Positions 1 through 6,789 of a stretch of DNA of 8,707 nucleotides are shown here, piece by piece. The notes beneath the pieces were generated by a model. The model saw only the letters and a list, made by a program, of their open reading frames with translations, had not been told where the DNA came from and made no database searches. Origin of the DNA: SAR324 cluster bacterium (GTDB lineage Bacteria; SAR324; NAC60-12); contig JAPKDT010000081.1 in NCBI GenBank assembly GCA_028822475.1, positions 1 through 8,707 on the forward strand, given 5' to 3'. Numbering within the stretch: position 1 is the first letter of the stretch; every line of letters starts with the position of its first letter. The position numbers were made by a program, and so were the translations under genes.

Positions 1-254
1 TGCCGTTGATCGTTATCATGAAGACAATTGTACACCCGCTGGTTGTCTGGGCAATTGCTACTTTGGTCTTTGGTATTAAAGAAGCAATTTGGATACAGGT
101 GCTGGTTATGTTAGCGGCTCAGCCGACAGGTGTTAATACATTCCTTTTTGCAAGTCGTTATAATGTAGGGGAGTTAGTCGCCAGCAGTTCGGTTTTTATG
201 TCCACTGTTATTTCGATCTTTACTCTCAGCCTGTTGCTGGCCTTTATCCGCTAA
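1..254 (+). CDS. AEC-family (auxin efflux carrier/malate permease-like) transporter, C-terminal fragment
   Basis: The reading frame is open at the left window edge and ends at TAA 252-254, so only the last 84 or so residues are present. They are strongly hydrophobic and form about three membrane segments, broken by short polar loops. The segment with Q-P-T-G-V-N-T-F followed by F-A-S-R-Y-N is the typical C-terminal signature of the AEC permease family (Pfam Mem_trans), where a proline and glycine break the helix; the final A-S-S-S-V-F-M-S-T helix also fits. AEC proteins are inner-membrane secondary transporters; characterised bacterial members carry malate, malonate or other carboxylates, but the substrate cannot be told from this fragment. 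A TTG at 6 and an ATG at 18 are in frame but are internal codons, not starts. The next gene follows on the same strand after 113 nt, with no clear terminator between. Confidence 0.8.
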   Translation, partial: PLIVIMKTIVHPLVVWAIATLVFGIKEAIWIQVLVMLAAQPTGVNTFLFASRYNVGELVASSSVFMSTVISIFTLSLLLAFIR

Positions 255-267
255 GACCACCGTTGAA

Positions 268-338
268 AGAATGTAAAACTGCTGGTAAAAACACTCCAAA
301 AATAACTAGAATGTTATAAAAAAGAAGAGAGAATGTTA
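268..338 (+). repeat. Three short direct repeats (AGAATGT) upstream of the crotonase gene
   Basis: AGAATGT occurs at 268-274, 308-314 and 330-336. The second and third copies extend to AGAATGTTA (308-316 and 330-338) and start exactly 22 bp apart, about two helical turns. The first copy reads AGAATGTA and starts 40 bp further upstream. All lie between the permease stop and the crotonase start. They could be binding sites for a regulator, but in such AT-rich DNA chance recurrence is possible. Confidence 0.35.
307..312 (+). promoter_or_regulatory. Possible -10 element for the crotonase gene
   Basis: TAGAAT at 307-312 differs from TATAAT by one base and matches the -10 elements proposed before two other genes here (5403-5408 and 7789-7794). 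No convincing -35 lies 16-18 bp upstream. An alternative is TTGAAA at 263-268 with a weak TAAAAA at 286-291 (17 bp spacing). The gene probably has its own promoter in this gap, but its exact position is uncertain. Confidence 0.3.
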
Positions 339-367
339 CAAACTAACAATTTCAAAAAAAAGAAATA

Positions 368-1051
368 ATGGCATTAGTAGAACTCGAAAAAAAGAATAGT
401 GTTTACGTTGTTACCCTTAATGATCCTACAAGTGGAAATGCAATCAACTCAGAGTCGCTGAACGCTCACCGTCAAGTCTTAGCTGAATTGGAGATGGTTA
501 CAGAAAACTCTGCTGTTGTAGTTACAAGCAGTGATCTTAAATCATGGTGTGTCGGCCTGGACTTTGAGTGGATTCAAGCTCAATCCGCTGGACAGTTTGA
601 GAGTACTTTCAGGGAGCTTGAGGAAGTATTCGGACGTTGGGCCTTGTTAGCACTGCCGACTGTGGGTTGTGTGACAGGACATTGTATGGCTGGAGGTGCG
701 ATATTTGCGTCTTCGTTAGACTTCCGGATAATGCGTCAGGACAGAGGGTGGTTTGCTTTTACTGAAATTGACGTTAAAATTCCACTTTCTCCAATTTTGT
801 ATGAGTTGGCGGATTTAATACCGAACAAACAGACGGTACGTGAACTTCTGCTCACAGGGCGACGTATAGGAGGTGCTGACGCGCAAAGAATGGGTGTGGT
901 GGATGAGACACATTTGCCTGAAAAATTAATGCCGCGTGCACTTGAAATTGGGGAAGAACTTGCTCAAAAAGATCTAAAAACTTACTCTGCGATGAAACAA
1001 CTCATCAAACAGAATCTGGCAAGGCAGATTAAACTGGAAATGAAGAACTGA
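368..1051 (+). CDS. Enoyl-CoA hydratase/isomerase (crotonase) family protein, probable delta3,delta2-enoyl-CoA isomerase type
   Basis: This is a 227-residue single-domain crotonase-fold protein, slightly shorter than the usual 240-260. The N-terminus has the family pattern of a beta strand ending in T-L-N-D-P, then N-A-I-N. The first oxyanion-hole segment is around 54-69 (W-C-V-G-L-D-F-E-W) and the second is G-H-C-M-A-G-G-A at 104-111. One candidate acid, Glu133, lies in F-T-E-I-D-V (131-136). The block M-R-Q-D-R-G followed by E-I-D-V-K-I-P-L resembles plant peroxisomal delta3,delta2-enoyl-CoA isomerases more than bacterial hydratases, and no Glu stands at the first hydratase acid position in G-H-C-M-A-G-G-A. 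Such enzymes shift a cis- or trans-3 double bond to trans-2 so that unsaturated fatty acyl-CoAs can enter beta-oxidation; the substrate here is inferred. No Shine-Dalgarno is seen; the ATG is preceded by an A-rich tract. No other fatty-acid gene is adjacent, and the gene converges on ileS. Confidence 0.8.
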   Translation: MALVELEKKNSVYVVTLNDPTSGNAINSESLNAHRQVLAELEMVTENSAVVVTSSDLKSWCVGLDFEWIQAQSAGQFESTFRELEEVFGRWALLALPTVGCVTGHCMAGGAIFASSLDFRIMRQDRGWFAFTEIDVKIPLSPILYELADLIPNKQTVRELLLTGRRIGGADAQRMGVVDETHLPEKLMPRALEIGEELAQKDLKTYSAMKQLIKQNLARQIKLEMKN

Positions 1052-1129
1052 GATTCTTACTCTATGACACAAAAAAAGTTTAAAATGTTGCTGATACTTG
1101 ATAGTTTTGATTATCGGCCATATAGCTAA

Positions 1130-1154
1130 AGTTCTCTGCCGCTGCAGAAAAACT
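1130..1154. terminator. Imperfect hairpin in the convergent gap, possible weak bidirectional terminator
   Basis: TCTGC (1135-1139) pairs with GCAGA (1144-1148) across a CGCT loop. The stem can be extended by AGTT (1130-1133) with AACT (1151-1154) after a small internal bulge. It lies just after the ileS stop codon in the 104-bp gap between two convergent genes, where a shared terminator would be expected. Neither strand has a good T-tract directly after the stem, so factor-independent termination is doubtful. Confidence 0.25.
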
Positions 1155-1155
1155 A

Positions 1156-4100
1156 TTAATGGCCTAGCTCTACTAATATCTTACAAGGTTCACCGTTTAG
1201 ATCCCACTCAGTGCCTTCTGAAGTTTCCTGAATTTGCAGTTGATCGGCGAGTGTTTCTGAACTCACGAAATCAGTAAAATTCTCCAGCGCCGTGTTCAGT
1301 TTTGCAGAAGCACAGTAACTGATGCTGATACGGTCCATCACATTAAGATCCATTTCTTTGCGCATGTGCTGGACTTTGTTCACAAACTCACGTGCAAATC
1401 CTTCCTGAATCAAGTTTTCACTTAATTCTGTGTCCAGAGCTACGGTTAAACGATTATCGGTTTCCACCAGCAAACCTTCTTTTTCCTGCCTTTGCAACAG
1501 GACATCTTCAGGTGCTAATTCCAACGTATCTCCTTCAATTTTCAAGGAAATACTATTTCCATTCTGTAGTTCTCTGATTTGCTCAAGATTCAGTTCAGCA
1601 ACGGCTTTTGCAGCAATCTTCATTTGCTTACCGAGTTTTGCTCCCAAAGTTTTAAAATTGGCCTTTGCGCTCAAACTGACCAGTTCTTCCTCATCTGGAG
1701 TGATAACAATTTCCTTTATATTGAGTTCATCTGTAATCAAATCCGCAAGGTTTTCCAAAACGTATTTTGCTTCAGGATCATGCGTAACGAGAAATATCTT
1801 CGGCAGAGGCTGGCGGATTTTTAACTGATGTTTTGCACGCAGTGCACGTCCCATGGTGACGGTAGAAAGGACCAGATCCATTTGCTTTTCCAATTCTATG
1901 TCCCTGCAAGCAGAATTTGCTTCCGGAAAAATAGCCAGGTGTACGCTTTGGTGGTCTGTATCCTGACGCAATGAGCGGAAAATCCCGTCTGCAATGTATG
2001 GAATGAAAGGGGCAATTATTTTGCTGAATTCGAAAAGCACTGTGTAAAGTGTAGCGTATGCTTCAAGTTTGTCCTGGCCCTGACCTGCTTTCCAGAAGCG
2101 TCTCCTACTGCGTCTGATATACCAATTCGTTAACAAGTCGATGAATCCTACAAATGGTGCTACAGAACGATTAAGGTCATATACGTCCATTTCTTTTTGC
2201 ACTTCCGCAATCAGTTTTTGTAAACGTGACATAATCCAACGGTCCATTGGATTATTATTTTTCACGGAAAGATTTTCCGGACTCGGTTCCCAGCCGTCAA
2301 TTTTTGCGTAAGTGCTGAAGAACGAGAGTGCGTTCCAAAGAGGCAGGAGTTGCTGTCTGGTAGTTTCAATAAGGCCTTTTTCAGAAAAGCGCAAATCTTC
2401 TCCGCGTACCGCAGGACTATTTAGCATATAAAGACGGACTGCATCTGCACCATACTTATTCAGCATCTCATTTGGATCCGGATAGTTTTTGAGCCGTTTG
2501 CTCATTTTCTTTCCATCTTCCGCTAGGATCAAGCCGTTGACAACACAGTTTTTGAATGCTGGCGTATCAAACAATGCTGTGCCTAAAACCGCGAGTGTGT
2601 AAAACCATCCGCGTGTCTGGTCTAAGCCTTCACAAATAAAATCTGCAGGAAAATTAGCTTCGAAACGATCCTTATTTTCAAATGGATAATGTTCTTGAGC
2701 ATAAGGCATGGAACCTGATTCAAACCAGCAGTCCAGCACCTCAGGCACACGTCTAAAAGTTTTTCCATTGTGTTTGATTAACAGTGGATCAACAAAATGT
2801 TTGTGAAGATCGTCTATTTTATTTCCAGTTTTTTCTTCCAGTTCCTCAACACTGCCGATGCACATTACCTCACCGTCTTCACTTTTCCAAACCGGAAGCG
2901 GAGTTCCCCAAAAACGGTTACGACTAATGGCCCAGTCACGTGCGTTTTCAAGCCATTTCCCAAAACGTCCTTCGCGGATATGTCCCGGTACCCAATGCAC
3001 AGTCCTGTTATGTGCAACCATCCTTTCTTTAATCTTCTCTACATTTACAAACCATGTTGAAATCGGCTTATAAATAAGTGGAGTATCTGTTCGCCAGCAA
3101 AATGGATAGCTGTGTTGTACAGTCTCATGGAGGAACATTTTTCGTTCTTCTTTAAGGCGCTGGATAATTATTTTGTCTGCATCCTTGATATTCATACCTG
3201 CGATAAATCCCATGTAATCCATGAAATTACCTTCTTCATCAACCGGATCAAAAATCGGGATATTTTCACGTTGAAATATGCGCACATCATCCTCACCAAA
3301 ACAGGCCAAATGCACAATACCTGTTCCGCTGTCATCTTTGACATAATCATCCAACTGGAGAGCCCAAGTGTTGGTCGTTTCAACCAGGCTTTTGGCAAAA
3401 TCAAAGAGCGGTTCATAAGTCATTCCCTGTAGTTCCTTGCCTTGCATTTCAGTCAGGATTTCATAACTACCTTCCTCGAAATATGTGCTGATACGTGATT
3501 TGGTCAAAATATATGCATCACCACTTTTTTTGTCTCTTATTTTACAATAGCTGAGTTTCGGACCAGCGCAAAGTCCCATGTTTGAAGGCAAGGTCCACGG
3601 GGTGGTTGTCCATGCAAGAAAATACAAGTTTTCTTCGCCTTTGATTTTAAAACGCAAAGTGACGGAAGGGTCCTGAATATCTTTGTAATTCAGGTTTGCC
3701 TCAAAGTTTGAAAGTGGGGTTGAGACTCTCCATGAGTAGGGAACAACCTTCACTCCTTCGTATATAAGTCCCTTATCCCAAAGTCGTTTAAAAACCCACC
3801 AGACTGATTCCATGAAATCAATATCCATGGTTTTGTAATCATTATCGAAATCAACCCAGCGAGCCATACGTTCCACCGTTTCCCGCCATTCTCGTGTGTA
3901 ACGTAAAACAATAGCACGGCATTCCTCATTAAAATTGCCTTCACCAAATGTTTCGATTTCGTGTCGTCCATTTAGTTTAAGAGCCTGCTCAACTTCATAT
4001 TCCACAGGCAGGCCGTGTGTGTCCCAGCCGAAGCGTCGTTCAACTCTGAAACCACGCATTGTTTTGTAACGTGGAATAACATCTTTGATCGTTCCGGCCA

Positions 4101-4275
4101 ACAGGTGTCCATAATGCGGAAGTCCTGTCGCAAACGGCGGTCCGTCATAAAAACTGAAAGCTTTGTCTTCCGGACGTTGATCAATGGATTTTTGAAAAAT
4201 ATTTTCTTTGCGCCAGAAATCAAGAATTTCTTCTTCCATCTGCGGAAATCCGAGTCTGTTGGACACTTCTTTCAT
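1156..4275 (-). CDS. ileS: Isoleucyl-tRNA synthetase, IleRS2 (eukaryote-like) type
   Basis: This cytoplasmic enzyme charges tRNA-Ile with isoleucine using ATP. It is full length at 1039 residues, as expected for IleRS2 (E. coli IleRS1 has 938). The class I signature HYGH is at 54-57, inside D-G-P-P-F-A-T-G-L-P-H-Y-G-H. G-W-D-T-H-G-L-P-V-E (83-92) follows, and KMSKR is at 590-594. The CP1 editing domain holds T-T-T-P-W-T (223-228) and G-T-G-I-V-H (317-322). Further family blocks are S-R-N-R-F-W-G-T-P-L-P-V-W (451-463), the D-C-W-F-E-S-G-S region (515-522) and G-L-D-Q-T-R-G-W-F-Y-T (550-560). The C-terminal part holds the anticodon-binding helical region and an extension; I see no clear four-cysteine zinc site there. 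The editing loop reads H-L-A-C-F-G-E-D-D (322-330), one residue shorter than the usual H-x-A-P-x-F-G-x-x-D. IleRS2 enzymes are generally far less sensitive to mupirocin than IleRS1. The start has no Shine-Dalgarno, and the gene follows the phosphotransferase-like gene by 77 nt, probably in one transcript. Confidence 0.97.
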   Translation of the reverse strand: MKEVSNRLGFPQMEEEILDFWRKENIFQKSIDQRPEDKAFSFYDGPPFATGLPHYGHLLAGTIKDVIPRYKTMRGFRVERRFGWDTHGLPVEYEVEQALKLNGRHEIETFGEGNFNEECRAIVLRYTREWRETVERMARWVDFDNDYKTMDIDFMESVWWVFKRLWDKGLIYEGVKVVPYSWRVSTPLSNFEANLNYKDIQDPSVTLRFKIKGEENLYFLAWTTTPWTLPSNMGLCAGPKLSYCKIRDKKSGDAYILTKSRISTYFEEGSYEILTEMQGKELQGMTYEPLFDFAKSLVETTNTWALQLDDYVKDDSGTGIVHLACFGEDDVRIFQRENIPIFDPVDEEGNFMDYMGFIAGMNIKDADKIIIQRLKEERKMFLHETVQHSYPFCWRTDTPLIYKPISTWFVNVEKIKERMVAHNRTVHWVPGHIREGRFGKWLENARDWAISRNRFWGTPLPVWKSEDGEVMCIGSVEELEEKTGNKIDDLHKHFVDPLLIKHNGKTFRRVPEVLDCWFESGSMPYAQEHYPFENKDRFEANFPADFICEGLDQTRGWFYTLAVLGTALFDTPAFKNCVVNGLILAEDGKKMSKRLKNYPDPNEMLNKYGADAVRLYMLNSPAVRGEDLRFSEKGLIETTRQQLLPLWNALSFFSTYAKIDGWEPSPENLSVKNNNPMDRWIMSRLQKLIAEVQKEMDVYDLNRSVAPFVGFIDLLTNWYIRRSRRRFWKAGQGQDKLEAYATLYTVLFEFSKIIAPFIPYIADGIFRSLRQDTDHQSVHLAIFPEANSACRDIELEKQMDLVLSTVTMGRALRAKHQLKIRQPLPKIFLVTHDPEAKYVLENLADLITDELNIKEIVITPDEEELVSLSAKANFKTLGAKLGKQMKIAAKAVAELNLEQIRELQNGNSISLKIEGDTLELAPEDVLLQRQEKEGLLVETDNRLTVALDTELSENLIQEGFAREFVNKVQHMRKEMDLNVMDRISISYCASAKLNTALENFTDFVSSETLADQLQIQETSEGTEWDLNGEPCKILVELGH

Positions 4276-4352
4276 AGTCTTGATAAGTTGTTGCTGGATG
4301 GTCTAATAAAATTAGTTGGGCGTTTCAGGACGAGTGAAAACGTCAACTGTCG

Positions 4353-5354
4353 TTATACTCTTGGGATTTCTCGTGAGAAGCGGACGGCAAGATTGAAATA
4401 ATCCATTGCTAAAGTACCCAGTTCTTCATTCTTTTGGGCGACTTTCAGTTCGCAAGTTTTGACACCTTGTTTTAGTGCACAATAAGTTTGATAAAGAGGC
4501 AGCATTTTGAGTAAATCCTGATCATGTGAAATTTCAAGATATTGCTCTAGAAATGTGTCAAACAGTTCAGTCTTACCCATACGTGCAAGCTCAACTGTTA
4601 AAGACGATACATCATTTGCTACGTCTAGAACCGCTAACTTCTTTTGAACTTCCTGTGGACTGATAAAGTATTGCTGATCTCCATGAACAAAAATGTGTTC
4701 CGGCAAAAAAGCGCCGTGACCCAGGACAATTCTCCCTTTTTTCTGACGCTTATTGAAAAGTCGTTTATTGTCATCGATGAATTTTTCAAGAGGATGCCGG
4801 ATCATATCCAATATCGGCTGAGTTAAAGATGCTTCAAAATAACGTTTCATTTGAAAGAGCATGTCATCGCAGAGTGCACGAAAAGGTTCAGGTTTACCTG
4901 ACTCCGCGGCTCTGTCTTTTGCCGGTGATTCCGCATGAATTTTTGCAATTCTTGTGGCAATGCCCGAAATATGTTTTACTGTAAGCTTGTCTTTCGCCAA
5001 AAGCTGGGAGATTGACCATTGATCGGGAAGTACCTCCATTTTTAAAGCATACTCAATTATTTCACCTTGAGTACCTCCGATTTTTAGCTCACCATTATTT
5101 TCCATGACAGGCATTACTTCTAAAGGCCAGTTTGGATTAAAGCGCTGGCTGAGACTGCATTCTTCGCGACAAAAAACTTCTTTAACGGCTAAAGTCGCAT
5201 ATTCATTACCCAACTTTTTAATTTTATAAAGCTGGTCATCAGCTTTAAACAATAATGAAGTTGAAGTCTCAATCAACTTAATTGTCTTCGGAGAGTTGTG
5301 ATAGGCTGCAGGTTTTTTAAGCGCCTTTATTAACTCTGTTTGCGATACAGTCAT
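4353..5354 (-). CDS. COG2187-like aminoglycoside phosphotransferase-fold protein, predicted catalytically inactive
   Basis: This 333-residue soluble protein aligns by motif with the N-terminal kinase-like domain of the COG2187 family, often annotated as bifunctional aminoglycoside phosphotransferase/ATP-binding protein. Matching blocks are L-Y-K-I-K-K (42-47), the conserved helix R-E-E-C-S-L (63-68) with the expected M-P-V strand after it, Y-A-L-K-M (102-106), H140 near the end of an I-A-K-I-H helix, and L-P-L-Y-Q-T-Y-C-A-L-K (285-295) near the C-terminus. The usual catalytic H-G-D-L-R-P-E-H is here H-G-A-F-L-P-E-H (213-220), with Ala215 where the catalytic Asp should be. The D-C-I-E-F metal-binding segment appears as S-P-Q-E-V (232-236), again without the first Asp. 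Downstream acids of the D-V-x-x-D motif remain (Asp244, Asp248). The C-terminal P-loop domain of longer family members is absent. The frame is intact, so this looks like a maintained pseudokinase or reassigned protein, not a decaying gene. It is first in the probable unit with ileS; its role is unknown. No Shine-Dalgarno is visible. Confidence 0.7.
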   Translation of the reverse strand: MTVSQTELIKALKKPAAYHNSPKTIKLIETSTSLLFKADDQLYKIKKLGNEYATLAVKEVFCREECSLSQRFNPNWPLEVMPVMENNGELKIGGTQGEIIEYALKMEVLPDQWSISQLLAKDKLTVKHISGIATRIAKIHAESPAKDRAAESGKPEPFRALCDDMLFQMKRYFEASLTQPILDMIRHPLEKFIDDNKRLFNKRQKKGRIVLGHGAFLPEHIFVHGDQQYFISPQEVQKKLAVLDVANDVSSLTVELARMGKTELFDTFLEQYLEISHDQDLLKMLPLYQTYCALKQGVKTCELKVAQKNEELGTLAMDYFNLAVRFSREIPRV

Positions 5355-5402
5355 AGTCGTTTTAATTAATTAAAATGCTTTTAAAGATATAAAAAAATAA
5401 TT

Positions 5403-5432
5403 ATTCTACAAAATATTCAAAAAAACTATCAA
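5403..5432 (-). promoter_or_regulatory. Sigma70-like promoter for the phosphotransferase-like gene and ileS
   Basis: Read on the - strand, TTGATA (5427-5432) is followed by an 18-bp spacer and TAGAAT (5403-5408). Each hexamer has one mismatch to consensus. Transcription would start near 5396, giving a leader of about 40 nt before the ATG at 5354. This is one of the two best promoter matches in the window. The -35 overlaps one arm of the inverted repeat at 5429-5449. Confidence 0.55.
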
Positions 5433-5449
5433 CAAAATATTATTGTTGA
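5429..5449. promoter_or_regulatory. Inverted repeat overlapping the -35 region, candidate operator
   Basis: TCAACAA (5429-5435) and TTGTTGA (5443-5449) form a perfect 7-bp dyad with a 7-bp A/T spacer. The half-site centres are 14 bp apart. One arm covers most of the proposed -35 (5427-5432), a position suited to repression. The binding factor is unknown. Confidence 0.4.
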
Positions 5450-5464
5450 CATTCAACTCACATT

Positions 5465-5475
5465 CACGAATCGTG
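5465..5475. repeat. Small palindrome upstream of the promoter
   Basis: CACGA (5465-5469) and TCGTG (5471-5475) are a 5-bp inverted repeat around a single central base. It lies 16 bp beyond the 5429-5449 dyad, on the side away from the gene, and could be a second protein site. It is short enough to be a chance occurrence. Confidence 0.25.
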
Positions 5476-5496
5476 CATAAATATCTATTTAGGATT

Positions 5497-5522
5497 ACGT
5501 ACTTAGTGTGGATCAAGTACGT
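5497..5522. repeat. 8-bp perfect inverted repeat between ribBA and the phosphotransferase-like gene
   Basis: ACGTACTT (5497-5504) and AAGTACGT (5515-5522) are exact reverse complements separated by 10 bases. The repeat begins about 33 nt after the ribBA stop codon and lies about 65 bp upstream of the next gene's -35. In ribBA mRNA it would form a hairpin, but no U-tract follows, so it is not a typical intrinsic terminator. It may stabilise the ribBA 3' end, help termination, or bind a regulator. Confidence 0.5.
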
Positions 5523-5554
5523 TACAACAGAATTAAATGTGACTGCAGACAATT

Positions 5555-6769
5555 TTAAATATTAAGAATGTGCCCCAGTTTATGTTTTTTTGTCTGCATG
5601 TACTTTTTATTTCCAGGATTACTCTGAATTTCAAGTGGAATCCTTTCTACAACTTCAAGACCGTGGCCCTGAACTCCTACTATTTTGCGTGGATTATTGG
5701 TCATCAAGCGCATTCTCCGTACACCAAGCATAAACAGCATTTGCGCACCCATTCCGTAATCTCGCAAATCTGCTTTAAAACCCAGCTTGTGATTTGCTTC
5801 GACAGTATCGGCACCTTCTTCCTGAAGTTTATAAGCACGAAGTTTGTTGATCAATCCAATCCCGCGACCTTCCTGAGGTAAATAAAGGATTACACCTTTA
5901 CCTTCTGCCTGCACCATTTCCATGGCTGCGTGGAGTTGCGGTCCACAGTCACAACGGTAGGAACCGAAAACGTCACCTGTCAGACATTCTGAGTGTACAC
6001 GTACCAGAATAGGCTCATCCTCTTCCCATTCTCCTTTTACTAATGCGACATAGTCGCTGTCATCCAAAACACTTTGAAAACCGATTACTTTAAAATCACC
6101 AAATTGAGAAGGTAGCATTGCTTCTGCTTTTTTGATAACCAAAGTTTCGTTACGTTTCCTGTATTCAATAAGGTCTTTAATTGTAATGATCAATAATTTG
6201 TGGTGCTTGGCAAACTTTAGCAAATCGGGAACACGGGCCATAGTACCGTCCTCATTCATAATCTCACAAATCACACCACCTGGCAGCATCTTAGCCAATT
6301 TTGCCAGATCAACAGCAGCTTCAGTATGACCGGCCCTACGCAATACTCCGCCCTGACTCGCCAGTAAAGGGAAGACATGTCCTGGACTGCGGATATCTTC
6401 AATTCCAGAATTCGGATTAATTGCAGCTGCAATTGTACAGGCGCGATCTGCGGCGGAAATACCTGTTGTTACTCCTACAGAAGCCTCAATGCTGACAGTA
6501 AAATTGGTGCCCATTTTTGTATTGTTGTTACTCACCATTAAAGGCAGATTAAGCCTGTTAACAGTTTCAGCCTCAAGTGGAAGACAGATCAGTCCCCTAC
6601 CGAATTTCGCCATGAAATTGACTTTTTCAGCAGTTGCAGCTTCAGCCGCGCAAATGAGGTCACCCTCATTTTCACGGTCTTCATCGTCTACCACTACTAT
6701 TAACTCCCCGTTGGCAATGGCTTTTATCGCCTCCTCAATGGAATTAAATATTTTGTCTATTTCTGCCAT
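5555..6769 (-). CDS. ribBA: Bifunctional 3,4-dihydroxy-2-butanone 4-phosphate synthase / GTP cyclohydrolase II
   Basis: The protein feeds both branches of riboflavin synthesis in the cytoplasm. The N-terminal RibB domain (about 1-205) converts ribulose 5-phosphate to dihydroxybutanone phosphate. The C-terminal RibA domain (about 206-400) opens GTP to the diaminopyrimidine intermediate, formate and pyrophosphate. RibB motifs are intact: the acidic D-D-E-D-R-E-N-E-G-D loop (28-37), G-T-N-F-T (87-91), R-A-G-H-T-E (145-150) and C-E-I-M-N-E-D-G (168-175). RibA has the zinc ligands Cys262, Cys273 and Cys275 in C-L-T-G-D-V-F-G-S-Y-R-C-D-C, followed by E-G-R-G-I-G-L (300-306) and T-N-N-P-R-K (357-362). 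Length (404) is normal and both active sites look functional, unlike family members in which one half has decayed. The ATG at 6769 fits the family N-terminus; it has no Shine-Dalgarno and a very A/T-rich leader. No FMN riboswitch was recognised upstream. Confidence 0.97.
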   Translation of the reverse strand: MAEIDKIFNSIEEAIKAIANGELIVVVDDEDRENEGDLICAAEAATAEKVNFMAKFGRGLICLPLEAETVNRLNLPLMVSNNNTKMGTNFTVSIEASVGVTTGISAADRACTIAAAINPNSGIEDIRSPGHVFPLLASQGGVLRRAGHTEAAVDLAKLAKMLPGGVICEIMNEDGTMARVPDLLKFAKHHKLLIITIKDLIEYRKRNETLVIKKAEAMLPSQFGDFKVIGFQSVLDDSDYVALVKGEWEEDEPILVRVHSECLTGDVFGSYRCDCGPQLHAAMEMVQAEGKGVILYLPQEGRGIGLINKLRAYKLQEEGADTVEANHKLGFKADLRDYGMGAQMLFMLGVRRMRLMTNNPRKIVGVQGHGLEVVERIPLEIQSNPGNKKYMQTKKHKLGHILNI

Positions 6770-6789
6770 TATTTAATTATTAGCATAAG

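Noticed and set aside
1392..1828. Overlapping + strand open frames of 61-132 codons inside ileS
   Set aside because: They lie antisense to a full-length, strongly conserved synthetase, and their translations show no family motif.
4303..4315. CTAAT/ATTAG palindrome between the phosphotransferase-like gene and ileS
   Set aside because: It is a five-base, all but A/T-only stem with a three-base loop and no T-tract, too weak to call as an attenuator or terminator; no T-box features are present in the 77-nt gap.
4015..4401. 128-codon + strand open frame over the ileS 5' end
   Set aside because: It is antisense to the HYGH-bearing N-terminus of IleRS and reads as composition-driven sequence without domain features.
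5446..5474. Perfect TTGACA at 5446-5451 on the + strand as a promoter -35
   Set aside because: No acceptable -10 lies 16-18 bp downstream, and it would only drive antisense transcription into ribBA.
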